The notes beneath the pieces are model-generated. The model saw nothing but the letters and a program-made list of their open reading frames with translations, did no database searches and was not told where the DNA came from. Positions 27,141 through 35,536 of a stretch of 64,000 nucleotides of DNA are shown in pieces; positions within the stretch are counted from its first letter, which is position 1; the number at the start of each line of letters is the position of its first letter. Both the position numbers and the translations under genes were made by a program. Source of the stretch: Phycisphaerae bacterium. GTDB lineage: Bacteria; Planctomycetota; Phycisphaerae; Sedimentisphaerales; Anaerobacaceae. Where the stretch lies: the NCBI GenBank assembly GCA_028714255.1, contig JAQTMR010000005.1, forward strand, positions 62,001 to 126,000. The letters are read 5' to 3'.

Positions 27141-28507
27141 AAGTTACTCTTATTTATCCCGGGATTACTGATTGCGGCTTTAATTCGCTCAAAGGCAATG
27201 AAGGCTCCTGGATAAACCACGGCCTTGGAATTTTATCCTCGGCCCTGAAAAACAAAAACCATCACGTCAATCTTATAGACCTTCGCCGGCTAATGAGTTG
27301 GGAACATTATTCCAGCGTTGTCGAGGATGAACTCGGCGAAGTCGCGGGCATTACGATGATGAGCGTGGATTACAACAGTGCTGTCAAGGCTGCGGAAATA
27401 ATCAGGAAAGTGAAACCGGAAACGAAAATCTTCGTAGGCGGCCCTCATCCTTCCATTTGTCCTGAGCAATTGGAGACGGAAGACTGCGTAGATTGTGTCG
27501 TAAAGGGTGAAGCTGAAATTACTTTTCCAGCTTTGCTTGACGACCTGGCCAATGGAGAAAAAATCCCTAAGGTGGTGCAGGGACAGCGGCTGGAAAATCT
27601 GGACGAGGCACCCTGGGCTGACCGCGACCTGTTCACTTGTCCCGAAGAGCCGTTTGTGTATTTCTTGAAGCCTCCCTTTGTTACACTGATAGCGGCCAGA
27701 GGATGTAAATACAACTGCAATTTCTGTCAGCCGGCAGAGAGAATAATGTTTGGCCGTGCAGTCCGGCGACGCTCGGTGGCGAATATTATTGGAGAGTTGA
27801 AGTATCTCAGGGACAAATACGACTTCAATTCCTTTATGCTCCACGATGATTGCCTTACGGAAGACCGGGATTGGGTAATCGATTTTTGCAAACAGCTCAA
27901 GGCCGAAGGCTTAAATAAGCCTTTTGTCGTGCAGTCAAGAGCGGACATAATTTGTAAAAACCGTGATATGGTTGAGATGCTGCGTGACGCGGGTTTGAAA
28001 CTGTTCATTATCGGTTTTGAAAGCGGCTCGGACCGCGTGCTCAAGTTCCTTCGAAAAGGTTGTACCCGCAGGCAAAATATTGAAGCAGCCGATATCTGCA
28101 GGCAATTCGGTATAAAAATATGGGCGAACTATATGCTTGGCTTGCCCACGGAAACCAAAGAAGAAGTCCTCGAAACGTTATCTATGCTCAAAGAAATAAG
28201 GCCCTACCACTGTTCGCCGGCCTTTTATACACCGCACCCCGGCAGTGACTTGTTTGAAATGGGGCGGGAAATGGGAATACATTTGATAACTTCGCATAAT
28301 TCCTACAGACGCAATAGCTATGAACCAAAAATCAAAGGCCCCGACTATAAGTTTCTCGCAAATATTCTTTCTAAATCTATGGCATTAGCCCAGTATCAGG
28401 GTATGCCGCTTTCGTTAAGGCTAAAGAAAAAATTTCAGGCGAGAATCGCAAGATGGCCGATGGTTTACCGGTTTCTAAAATCGGTCAGAAAAATAATCTT
28501 TCAGTAA
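27137..28507 (+). CDS. B12-binding-domain radical SAM protein
   Basis: The N-terminal 140 residues form a B12-binding-like Rossmann domain (VTLIYPGITDCGFNS, GITMMSVDYNSA, IFVGGPHPSICPE). LIAARGCKYNCNFCQPAE follows near residue 188, with the CxxxCxxC motif of radical SAM enzymes. The core continues with FMLHDDCLT, IIGFESGSDRVLKFLRKG and NYMLGLPTET. This architecture (BchE/P-methylase-like class) performs methylations on unactivated carbon, cyclisations or lipid and sugar modifications. ATG 27137 overlaps the previous stop. Within a glycan locus a C-methylation or deoxygenation is plausible but unproven. Confidence 0.88.
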   Translation: MKVTLIYPGITDCGFNSLKGNEGSWINHGLGILSSALKNKNHHVNLIDLRRLMSWEHYSSVVEDELGEVAGITMMSVDYNSAVKAAEIIRKVKPETKIFVGGPHPSICPEQLETEDCVDCVVKGEAEITFPALLDDLANGEKIPKVVQGQRLENLDEAPWADRDLFTCPEEPFVYFLKPPFVTLIAARGCKYNCNFCQPAERIMFGRAVRRRSVANIIGELKYLRDKYDFNSFMLHDDCLTEDRDWVIDFCKQLKAEGLNKPFVVQSRADIICKNRDMVEMLRDAGLKLFIIGFESGSDRVLKFLRKGCTRRQNIEAADICRQFGIKIWANYMLGLPTETKEEVLETLSMLKEIRPYHCSPAFYTPHPGSDLFEMGREMGIHLITSHNSYRRNSYEPKIKGPDYKFLANILSKSMALAQYQGMPLSLRLKKKFQARIARWPMVYRFLKSVRKIIFQ

Positions 28508-28534
28508 AGGAAAATTTATTGGATACTTATCACC

Positions 28535-29380
28535 GTGAGTTATAACCCAGACATTAAAATCTTGTTGGCAACCTATAACGGGCAGGAATATTTAACTGAA
28601 CAAATAGATTCTATCCTTGCCCAGTCCAATCAGGGCTGGCAGCTTTTGATTAGGGACGATGGTTCAGATGATAATACCCTGCGCATCATAGAGGACTATG
28701 CAAACCGTCTGCCGGACAAAATCAGGTTAATTAAGGATAATGAAGGTCGTTTGGGAGCGAATTTGAATTTTGGGAAATTGCTGGAGTGTGTTGATACCGA
28801 ATACATTATGTTCAGCGACCAGGACGACGTTTGGCTGCCGAACAAAATAGAAATGGCGCTGAACTCGATGAAATCAGCAGAGCAGGTTTATCCGGACAAA
28901 CCCATATTGGTACACACGGACCTGAAGGTTACGGATTCTGAACTGAACACCATTGCAGATTCGATGTGGACTTATCAAAAGCTTTTTCCTGAGGCGGGCA
29001 ATGATTTGAACAGTGTCATGGCTCAGAATGTTGTAACGGGCTGTACGATGATGATAAACAGAAAAGCCAGAGCCGTATCCATACCTGTTCCTGAAGAAGC
29101 TATAATGTATGACTGGTGGCTTGCCCTTAATGTATGCAGGCATGGCAAAATCGTTTATGTGTCGATTCCGTCCGTTTTATATCGGCAGCATTCCAAAAAT
29201 CAGGTCGGTGCACAAAAGGCACGGAAGATAGATATCATTCATTTCTTAAAGAAGCTGTGCTGCATAAAAAAGCTGCTGTCGGCGCACTATCGGATGCTCA
29301 AAAAATTCGACCCTCGTGCCGGTTTTTGGCGGCTGCTGTTAAACAAAGCGCTTGTTAAAATCTCTCAACGTTGCAGATAG
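28535..29380 (+). CDS. Glycosyltransferase family 2 (rhamnosyltransferase-like)
   Basis: IKILLATYNGQEYLTEQIDSIL and LLIRDDGSDDNTLRII are followed by YIMFSDQDDVWLPNKIEMA, where SDQDD near residue 94 is typical of the WfgD/RgpB-like GT2 group that includes rhamnosyltransferases. NVVTGCTMMINRKAR and MYDWWLALNV complete the acceptor side. The start is GTG 28535. The length is 281 residues. Donor specificity is inferred only from motif resemblance. Confidence 0.9.
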   Translation: MSYNPDIKILLATYNGQEYLTEQIDSILAQSNQGWQLLIRDDGSDDNTLRIIEDYANRLPDKIRLIKDNEGRLGANLNFGKLLECVDTEYIMFSDQDDVWLPNKIEMALNSMKSAEQVYPDKPILVHTDLKVTDSELNTIADSMWTYQKLFPEAGNDLNSVMAQNVVTGCTMMINRKARAVSIPVPEEAIMYDWWLALNVCRHGKIVYVSIPSVLYRQHSKNQVGAQKARKIDIIHFLKKLCCIKKLLSAHYRMLKKFDPRAGFWRLLLNKALVKISQRCR

Positions 29381-29397
29381 GAACACCCTAACTAAAA

Positions 29398-31458
29398 ATG
29401 GTCACCATAATCGTTCCAACCTATAACGCGTCGAAATATCTGCCTTCTCTGCTCATAAAACTTGAATTACAAACATTCAAGGATTATGAGTTGATGGTGG
29501 TAGATTCGTCCTCAAGTGACGATACTGTTAATATTGCACGGGCTCACCATGCCGATGTTATGACCATTCCACAATCGCAGTTCGACCATGGCGGGACAAG
29601 GACTCTGCTTGCCAAAAAGGCAAAAGGCGATATCCTGGTTTATTTGACCCAGGATGCCTTGCCCTATAATGAATATGCCATCGAGAACATCATTAAGCCT
29701 TTTACTGATGATGGAGAAATCGGGGCCGCCTTTGGAAGGCAAGTGCCGTATTCTGGAGCATCTGTTTTTGCAGAACATTTGAGGTCATTTAATTATCCGG
29801 ACACTTCTTATACAAGAATCCTGGAGGACAGGAAAAACTATGGCATCAAAACAGCTTTCCTGTCCAATTCCTTCGCGGCTTACAGAAAATCTGTGTTGGA
29901 GGAAATTGGGTATTTCAAAAGCGGGTTGCCCTTCGGAGAAGATGCCTGCGCCGGTGCGAAAATACTTCTAAAAGGTTATAAAATCGCTTATATCGCCGAA
30001 GCAATAGTCTTTCACTCTCACAATTACACCATTTGGCAGGACCTCAAACGGTATTTCGACATGGGGACATTCCATAGAACGGAAAATTGGCTCCTGGAGG
30101 AATTTGGAAAAGCTGAAGGCGAAGGAATCAGATACGCAAAATCGGAGATTAAATTTTTATTGAAAAAGAGAAGGTTTGATTTACTTCCCGTATCTGCACT
30201 GAGACTCGTTACGAAATATTTGGGCTATAAACTGGGAACGGATTATGTGCGTATAAAGCCGTTGATTGCAAAGACCAAACTAGCTATTACAGCACCGCCA
30301 CTTTCAGCAATTGTAGTAACAAAACGTAAGGAAATATCCAAAGTAGCTCTTGTCTGTGACTGGTTGACCGCTATGCGCGGCGGCGAACGCTGCTTGGATG
30401 CTATATGTGAGATTTACCCTGATGCCGACATCTTCACATTGGTTCACTTCCCTGGCTCTGTATCAAAAACCATAGAGAAGCACAAAATACAAACCTCTTA
30501 TGTCCAGCACCTGCCGGGCAGTATAAAAAACTTCAGGATTTACCTGCCGCTTTTCCCTCATGCTATACAAAGATTTGATTTGAGCGGGTATGACTACGTC
30601 TTAAGTTTCAGCCATTGTGCCGCGAAAGGCATCAAAGTTCCACATGGCCTCTTACATATATGTTATTGCCATACGCCGATGCGATATGCCTGGCACATGA
30701 GGGATGCATACCTGGATACAGTACCCAGGTTGGAAAGATTGCCGATAGAATATACGCTGAACCGTCTTAAAAACTGGGATGCAAGAGCTTCATCCAGGGT
30801 AACGCACTTCATAGCTAACAGTAAAAACACTCAAAATCGGATAAGAGAAGCCTACAATAGGGATTCGGTGATTATTTATCCTCCGGTTGAATGCAGTCGA
30901 TTTGCCGTTTCCGAAGATGACGATGGTTACTATCTTGTTCTTTCGGCATTGGTGCCTTATAAAAGAATCGATATAGCGGTTAAGGCCTTTGCTGCTACCG
31001 GCCGAAAACTTGTAATTGTGGGAAATGGCCCCGAGCTGCCCCGGTTGAAGAATATGGCTTCGGCTAATATCTCTTTCGTCGATAACGCAGGTGACAACCA
31101 GGTTGTCGAGTACTTAAAAAAATGCAGGGCATTGATATTTCCCGGCGAAGAAGATTTCGGCATCGTCCCGCTCGAAGCGCAGGCCTGTGGTAAGCAGGTT
31201 ATAGCTTTTGGCAGGGGCGGGGCGATGGAAACGATAGTGGGACTGGACAGCACTCAACCTGGGCAGGAAAATGCGACAGGAATATTTTTCTATGAACAAA
31301 CATCCGAAGCTCTGCAGAAAAGCATTTTGCTGTTTGAGAAAACCAAAGACCGTTTTGACCCTCAAAAATGCCACGATAATGTCCTTAGATTTGACCGCCC
31401 CATCTACCAGAAATCGATGCAAAATTATATTCAATCTGTCATAGCTGAAAACTGCTGA
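29398..31458 (+). CDS. Bifunctional glycosyltransferase, GT2 fused to GT4
   Basis: Residues 1-270 are a GT2 domain of the rhamnosyltransferase type (TIIVPTYNASKYLPSLL, SQFDHGGTRTLLAKKAKG, ILVYLTQDALP, PFGEDACAGAKIL). After a linker, residues from about 315 form a GT4 domain resembling WbaZ mannosyltransferases: KVALVCDWLTAMRGGERCL, CHTPMRYAWHMRD, FIANSKNTQNRI and PGEEDFGIVPLEAQACGKQV. Both domains look complete, so the 686-residue protein may add two sugars in succession. It is the last plus-strand gene of the glycan locus and converges on a minus-strand operon 20 bp away. Confidence 0.9.
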   Translation: MVTIIVPTYNASKYLPSLLIKLELQTFKDYELMVVDSSSSDDTVNIARAHHADVMTIPQSQFDHGGTRTLLAKKAKGDILVYLTQDALPYNEYAIENIIKPFTDDGEIGAAFGRQVPYSGASVFAEHLRSFNYPDTSYTRILEDRKNYGIKTAFLSNSFAAYRKSVLEEIGYFKSGLPFGEDACAGAKILLKGYKIAYIAEAIVFHSHNYTIWQDLKRYFDMGTFHRTENWLLEEFGKAEGEGIRYAKSEIKFLLKKRRFDLLPVSALRLVTKYLGYKLGTDYVRIKPLIAKTKLAITAPPLSAIVVTKRKEISKVALVCDWLTAMRGGERCLDAICEIYPDADIFTLVHFPGSVSKTIEKHKIQTSYVQHLPGSIKNFRIYLPLFPHAIQRFDLSGYDYVLSFSHCAAKGIKVPHGLLHICYCHTPMRYAWHMRDAYLDTVPRLERLPIEYTLNRLKNWDARASSRVTHFIANSKNTQNRIREAYNRDSVIIYPPVECSRFAVSEDDDGYYLVLSALVPYKRIDIAVKAFAATGRKLVIVGNGPELPRLKNMASANISFVDNAGDNQVVEYLKKCRALIFPGEEDFGIVPLEAQACGKQVIAFGRGGAMETIVGLDSTQPGQENATGIFFYEQTSEALQKSILLFEKTKDRFDPQKCHDNVLRFDRPIYQKSMQNYIQSVIAENC

Positions 31459-31478
31459 CACCGTTGGTCAGGTTTAAA

Positions 31479-32984
31479 CTAAAGCTCTTGCTTGTAAATA
31501 GTGAATTTTGATTTCTTGTCCTCAACGGGGAAAACCTTTTTCATTCGCAGCATCTCTTCGCCGGCCGGCATATCCTTTTTATCCTCGGATATTTTTACCA
31601 AATATTGGGCCTCTTTTGGCACGGCCCGGTCATTGTGCACAATCCCTCTGCGACCGGAATAAAAACTGATACGACCATCAGGAACTGCTATAATATCCTT
31701 CTCATCGGTATTTTCTGCAAGCCATCTGGCAGCGTCCCGATAGTTTTGTTTTTCTGCACGGACAGGACTCAGTAATTTCGGACCGCATATAGCAATTCCG
31801 ATTATCAATAAAACCATAAACCAAAAGTTAGTGTTGGTTTTCTTGGAGAATCTCTCATCGAGCCACGATGCCATCGCATCCAGTCCGATAGGGACGTAAA
31901 AAATCGTAAACACCACCAGCGTTAGAGTATGTCTTCTGCTCATATAACCGAACTTGCAATACAGCAGTATCATTATAAGTACGTTAAGAGCAATAAGGGC
32001 GATTACTAAAAAGTTCTCCGGCTCACGCCAGTCTCGCTTTCTAAAATATTCATAAGCTCCTATTAATAGAGCCGGCACAAAAAACCACATCAGAGTTTCG
32101 CTGACTCGCTGCACCAGCTTACCTAAAGCCCCCGCAATATCTGACGGTGCAAAACCGGCAGCATATACATCTGGATAGATATTGATTTTCTGTTTGCTAA
32201 CTTCGGATAATTGTGTGTTGGTCGTGAACTCGACTAACTGCTTCTTGGGAAATAGCTCTCCCTTCAGTTTCATATACGGCCCCGCAACGGCCAAAAAACC
32301 TGCCACTAAGAGAACAAATGCAAATACCGCCTTGCGTCTGCTTATCGTTCGTCCGGGCCAAAACACCTGCAGTCCCAGCCATAAGGTACCGAACACAATG
32401 ACTTGGGTACACTCAGGCCGAATCAGGTACCCTATTCCCGCTGCCACCCCCGCAAGACCAAACAGCCACCATTTCCTGCTTACTGCCCCCCATATCAGCA
32501 GCAAAAAACCGGTTGATAAAAAGAAAATATGCGGCCAATCGCTCAAAGCATCGCTTCCGAGCCTCGCAGGGTTCGGCAGTAATATAAGAATTAAGACAGA
32601 CCAGAAACTAAACCTCTTGCCCACAATCTTCTTGCCCACGAAATAAAGCATCACCACGGCCAGCAGCCTGAATACCAACGCCACAGCCTGGGCGGAATAA
32701 ACCCAACTCTGTATTGATGAGTCATCCTTCCGCACTTCTGATATTTTGTGCGCAATGGTAATTAAGAAGGGATAACCCGGGTGCTGATGTGAGCTATTCA
32801 TCGCTTTCACGGGGGAAGTCTCAAGGCCTTTGGCAAATTCTATAAAGGTTACTCCGTCTTTTGCGATAAGAACTGTTGTGCCGATAAGATATACGCCGAC
32901 ACAAAACGCAACCGCCAGCAGAATTGAGATGTGAATAATAGCTTTGCTTCCACCAGATTGTTCGTCTGTTATTTTAATACGCAT
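31479..32984 (-). CDS. GT39/ArnT-type membrane glycosyltransferase
   Basis: The 501-residue protein has about ten hydrophobic segments. The first periplasmic loop, after transmembrane segment 1, has AKDGVTFIEFAKGL (Asp43, the position of the catalytic acid in PMT/ArnT-like GT-C enzymes), and HPGYPF follows at 68-73. These enzymes use polyprenyl-phosphate sugars on the outer face of the inner membrane to modify lipids, glycans or proteins. The C-terminal soluble part includes ENTDEKDIIAVPDGRISFYSG. The start overlaps the end of the upstream phosphotransferase gene by 11 bp, so the two form an operon. Confidence 0.85.
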   Translation of the reverse strand: MRIKITDEQSGGSKAIIHISILLAVAFCVGVYLIGTTVLIAKDGVTFIEFAKGLETSPVKAMNSSHQHPGYPFLITIAHKISEVRKDDSSIQSWVYSAQAVALVFRLLAVVMLYFVGKKIVGKRFSFWSVLILILLPNPARLGSDALSDWPHIFFLSTGFLLLIWGAVSRKWWLFGLAGVAAGIGYLIRPECTQVIVFGTLWLGLQVFWPGRTISRRKAVFAFVLLVAGFLAVAGPYMKLKGELFPKKQLVEFTTNTQLSEVSKQKINIYPDVYAAGFAPSDIAGALGKLVQRVSETLMWFFVPALLIGAYEYFRKRDWREPENFLVIALIALNVLIMILLYCKFGYMSRRHTLTLVVFTIFYVPIGLDAMASWLDERFSKKTNTNFWFMVLLIIGIAICGPKLLSPVRAEKQNYRDAARWLAENTDEKDIIAVPDGRISFYSGRRGIVHNDRAVPKEAQYLVKISEDKKDMPAGEEMLRMKKVFPVEDKKSKFTIYKQEL

Positions 32985-34380
32985 TCCTGCTTTTTATAAT
33001 ACGCCAGGGGGTTGACAACAGAATTCTAAGGTCGAATCCGAACGACCAGTTCTTAATATAGTATAAATCATATTGCAATCTTTTTTTTAGAGAAGTGTCG
33101 CCGCGAAAGCCGTTGACCTGGGCCCAGCCGGTCATTCCTGCTTTCAGTTTATGCCTGAGCATATACTTCTTGTATTCCTCTGAGAACTGCTTTACGAAGT
33201 GGGGCCGCTCCGGCCGTGGACCGACAAGGCTCATTTCGCCTTTTATTACGTTTATAAGCTGAGGCAGCTCGTCCAGACTTCCGCGCCGCAGCCACGCTCC
33301 GATTGTCGTACGTCTCGGGTCGTTAGGCTTGGCCCATTGTGGACCGTCTTCTTCCTCCGCATCAACCCTCATCGTGCGAAACTTCAGCATTTCAAAATCC
33401 TTCTGGTCCATACCCACCCGTACCTGTTTGTAGAAAACCGGCCCTTTGCTGGTTAATTTAATCAGCAGGGCGATTATTACCATAGGAATCGAAAATATAA
33501 TAAGAAATACAAGCCCTGTCACACGGTCGAAAATTTCTTTCAGCACAATGTTATACCCGCTCAACGGCGGCTCCGCCGATGAAAACAATAGTTGCGACCC
33601 AATCGGAACCGCCTCGGCGTCGCTTATCGACATAAGGCTGCCCCAGTCAGGAACTATTCGTATAGTTAATCCCGCACACTGGAGAGATTCAAGAATCGGA
33701 TACACATCCTGTGCTTCACTGCCGCTGAGAGTAAGAAAAACCTCGTCTATCCTCCTGGTTTTGACCAGTTCCGTCAATTTATCAATCGGGCCGTACACAG
33801 GTGCCCCTGATAATACAGTGCCGATTCGGCTGGGATTGTTGTCCACGAAAAACCCGCATCTCAAACCCAGCCATCCCATTCGCTTGAGGTCACGAACTAA
33901 TAGTTGCCCCTTTTTCCCTGCTCCAATCACGGCATAATATCGCAGGTTATATCCTCTTCTTCGCAGAAACCTTAGGCTTTCTATCGCCAGTAAATGTGAG
34001 AGGCACAGCCCCGCAAACAGCATCGTTATGAATAGTACCAATAGCTTTCTTGAGTAAGGCACGTTCTGAAGGTAATAGAGAAATGCCAGCACTAATAGCC
34101 CGCTCAGCAGACTCGCCTTTGAAATATCTACAAGCTGCCTGAGCATACCGTATATGCGCTTGGACTTATAAAGCCCCGACCACAGGCATCCTGCATAGCA
34201 GATACAAATCACCGGTAAAGCCAGGCTTAGATGTCCCCGAAAACTGGGTATCCCCTTTGTCGTCTCGAATATCCCGAAATTGAATCGAACAAAATAGACT
34301 GCTATCCACACGACGGCGATAATTATAATATCTATTATTGAGCGAAGCAGTGAAAAAAATGCCGCATATCTCTTTAGCAT
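32974..34380 (-). CDS. Polyprenyl-phosphate glycosyl-1-phosphate transferase (WcaJ/WbaP type)
   Basis: Four N-terminal membrane segments and a CoA-binding-like Rossmann domain (YYAVIGAGKKGQLLVRDL) precede a further hydrophobic segment. The catalytic domain has GPVFYKQVRVG, FEMLKFRTM, LRRGSLDELPQLINVIKGEM, SLVGPRPE and KAGMTGWAQVNG. This is the full polyisoprenyl-phosphate hexose-1-phosphate transferase architecture, 468 residues. It starts repeat-unit synthesis by loading a sugar-1-phosphate on undecaprenyl phosphate. It is the first gene of the minus-strand pair and probably primes the glycan assembled by the plus-strand glycosyltransferases. Confidence 0.93.
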   Translation of the reverse strand: MLKRYAAFFSLLRSIIDIIIIAVVWIAVYFVRFNFGIFETTKGIPSFRGHLSLALPVICICYAGCLWSGLYKSKRIYGMLRQLVDISKASLLSGLLVLAFLYYLQNVPYSRKLLVLFITMLFAGLCLSHLLAIESLRFLRRRGYNLRYYAVIGAGKKGQLLVRDLKRMGWLGLRCGFFVDNNPSRIGTVLSGAPVYGPIDKLTELVKTRRIDEVFLTLSGSEAQDVYPILESLQCAGLTIRIVPDWGSLMSISDAEAVPIGSQLLFSSAEPPLSGYNIVLKEIFDRVTGLVFLIIFSIPMVIIALLIKLTSKGPVFYKQVRVGMDQKDFEMLKFRTMRVDAEEEDGPQWAKPNDPRRTTIGAWLRRGSLDELPQLINVIKGEMSLVGPRPERPHFVKQFSEEYKKYMLRHKLKAGMTGWAQVNGFRGDTSLKKRLQYDLYYIKNWSFGFDLRILLSTPWRIIKSRNAY

Positions 34381-34397
34381 ATTATCCCTTCAGATTT

Positions 34398-34480
34398 ATC
34401 CGCCTCTGGCGGATCTATCCTGACTTTTGCATCCCCGCTTCGCCTGCTTTGGCAAGCCGAAGGCGAGACGGGCAGCGAGG
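34398..34480. repeat. Palindromic GC-rich units in the divergent intergenic region
   Basis: A perfect 7-bp stem with a three-base loop (ATCCGCC TCT GGCGGAT) occupies 34398-34414. A second GC-rich stretch at 34434-34490 pairs TTCGCCT with AGGCGA. They lie between the divergent wcaJ-type and lptC-like genes. Neither is followed by a U-run in a useful position, so they look like repeat units rather than terminators. Confidence 0.5.
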
Positions 34481-34565
34481 CGAGCCGCAATCCCGGTTAT
34501 TTTGCCCTTAACACCCTGAAATTTCAAGATAATTCTCAAAAATCCAATTTTACATATTTTCCCCC

Positions 34566-34593
34566 TTGATTTAGCTGTATTAGTAGCTATAAT
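34566..34593 (+). promoter_or_regulatory. Candidate sigma-70 promoter for the lptC-like gene
   Basis: TTGATT (34566-34571) and a perfect TATAAT (34588-34593) are separated by 16 bp. GGAGGAG at 34611-34617 follows, eleven bases before TTG 34628. This is the best promoter seen for the lptC-like/dockerin gene pair. Confidence 0.65.
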
Positions 34594-34627
34594 TCTCGTT
34601 TGGTCTTTCTGGAGGAGATTACCTCAC

Positions 34628-35536
34628 TTGATTGTCCTCAAGTTGTTTAGCAGGCATTTCGGAGTGAGAGGAGACAATGTGGGTGCAAGGTCAATAATAT
34701 TTAAATCAAACCTGTGGCTCAAGGGGACACTCTTTTTAGTTTTGTGGGTTTTGTCTTTCCTGATTCTAATAATTGTCTCCTCAAATAATGAATTAAACAA
34801 GCTCTACCATGATGCGGTAAGCCATGGCCTCGAGTTCAAATTGCCAAAGAATCGAATAGGGACACTTAGTTATGTGTGTTCAGATCCCGAAGAAAACCAC
34901 AGGCCTGTTTATTCCATTAGCTTTGGGGGCCTTCTTGTGGAAAATAATAACTTCGGGTTATTCGAAACCGCAGTGCACAAAATAGTAAAAATACAGGACC
35001 TCGAACTCGCGTTTTATAAATACACTCCGCCCAACATTACTTCAAATACAAATCTCAGCAGTAAAAAGAACACTGCAGCACCCGATATTCCCACAGTGCC
35101 TGAAGGTCCATTTCCTTATGCCGGGGAACTCCTGGATAATATCTCTAACTCAATAAATCCTATGAACGGCTGGCGTATTAATATTGATATAAGCAACACT
35201 TCGGAGGTTTGTGTTACTAACCTTGATTACAAAGTATTCTGTGACGGAGCTGCGCTGCTTAGTGTGCGAAGCAGAAGAGCAGTAGTTTCCAGCAGACGTC
35301 CTGATGTGGTAATACTCCGTGGCCATGTAATAGTCAAGGCGGTAGATGGCAGCATTCTCGAGAGCAATCGCGTCATATGGGACATAAGGAAACATCATTT
35401 TACTACAGATGGAACTTACTTTTTAACCCGCAATGGCAGAAAAATACGGGGTAAAGATATATGTGTTGATGATAAATTAAATATCGTGCAGGCACAGTTC
35501 GCCGCACTCAAAGAAGGAGGCAAGAAAAATGGTTAA
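34628..35536 (+). CDS. LptC-like membrane-anchored protein
   Basis: A single transmembrane helix (GTLFLVLWVLSFLILIIVSS, about residues 33-52) is followed by a periplasmic domain rich in beta strands. The C-terminal part has VVILRGHVIVKAVDGSILE, then a stretch with TDGTYFLTRNGRKIRG and a D-x-L end. That is the repeating V-x-x-x-DG-x-x-L / TD-x-x-V-x-x-x-x-G-x-x-I-x-G pattern of LptC/OstA domains that carry lipopolysaccharide. At 302 residues it is longer than classical LptC (about 190). The start is TTG with a strong GGAGGAG site. It overlaps the next gene by 8 bp. No lptA or lptB is adjacent. Confidence 0.6.
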   Translation: MIVLKLFSRHFGVRGDNVGARSIIFKSNLWLKGTLFLVLWVLSFLILIIVSSNNELNKLYHDAVSHGLEFKLPKNRIGTLSYVCSDPEENHRPVYSISFGGLLVENNNFGLFETAVHKIVKIQDLELAFYKYTPPNITSNTNLSSKKNTAAPDIPTVPEGPFPYAGELLDNISNSINPMNGWRINIDISNTSEVCVTNLDYKVFCDGAALLSVRSRRAVVSSRRPDVVILRGHVIVKAVDGSILESNRVIWDIRKHHFTTDGTYFLTRNGRKIRGKDICVDDKLNIVQAQFAALKEGGKKNG

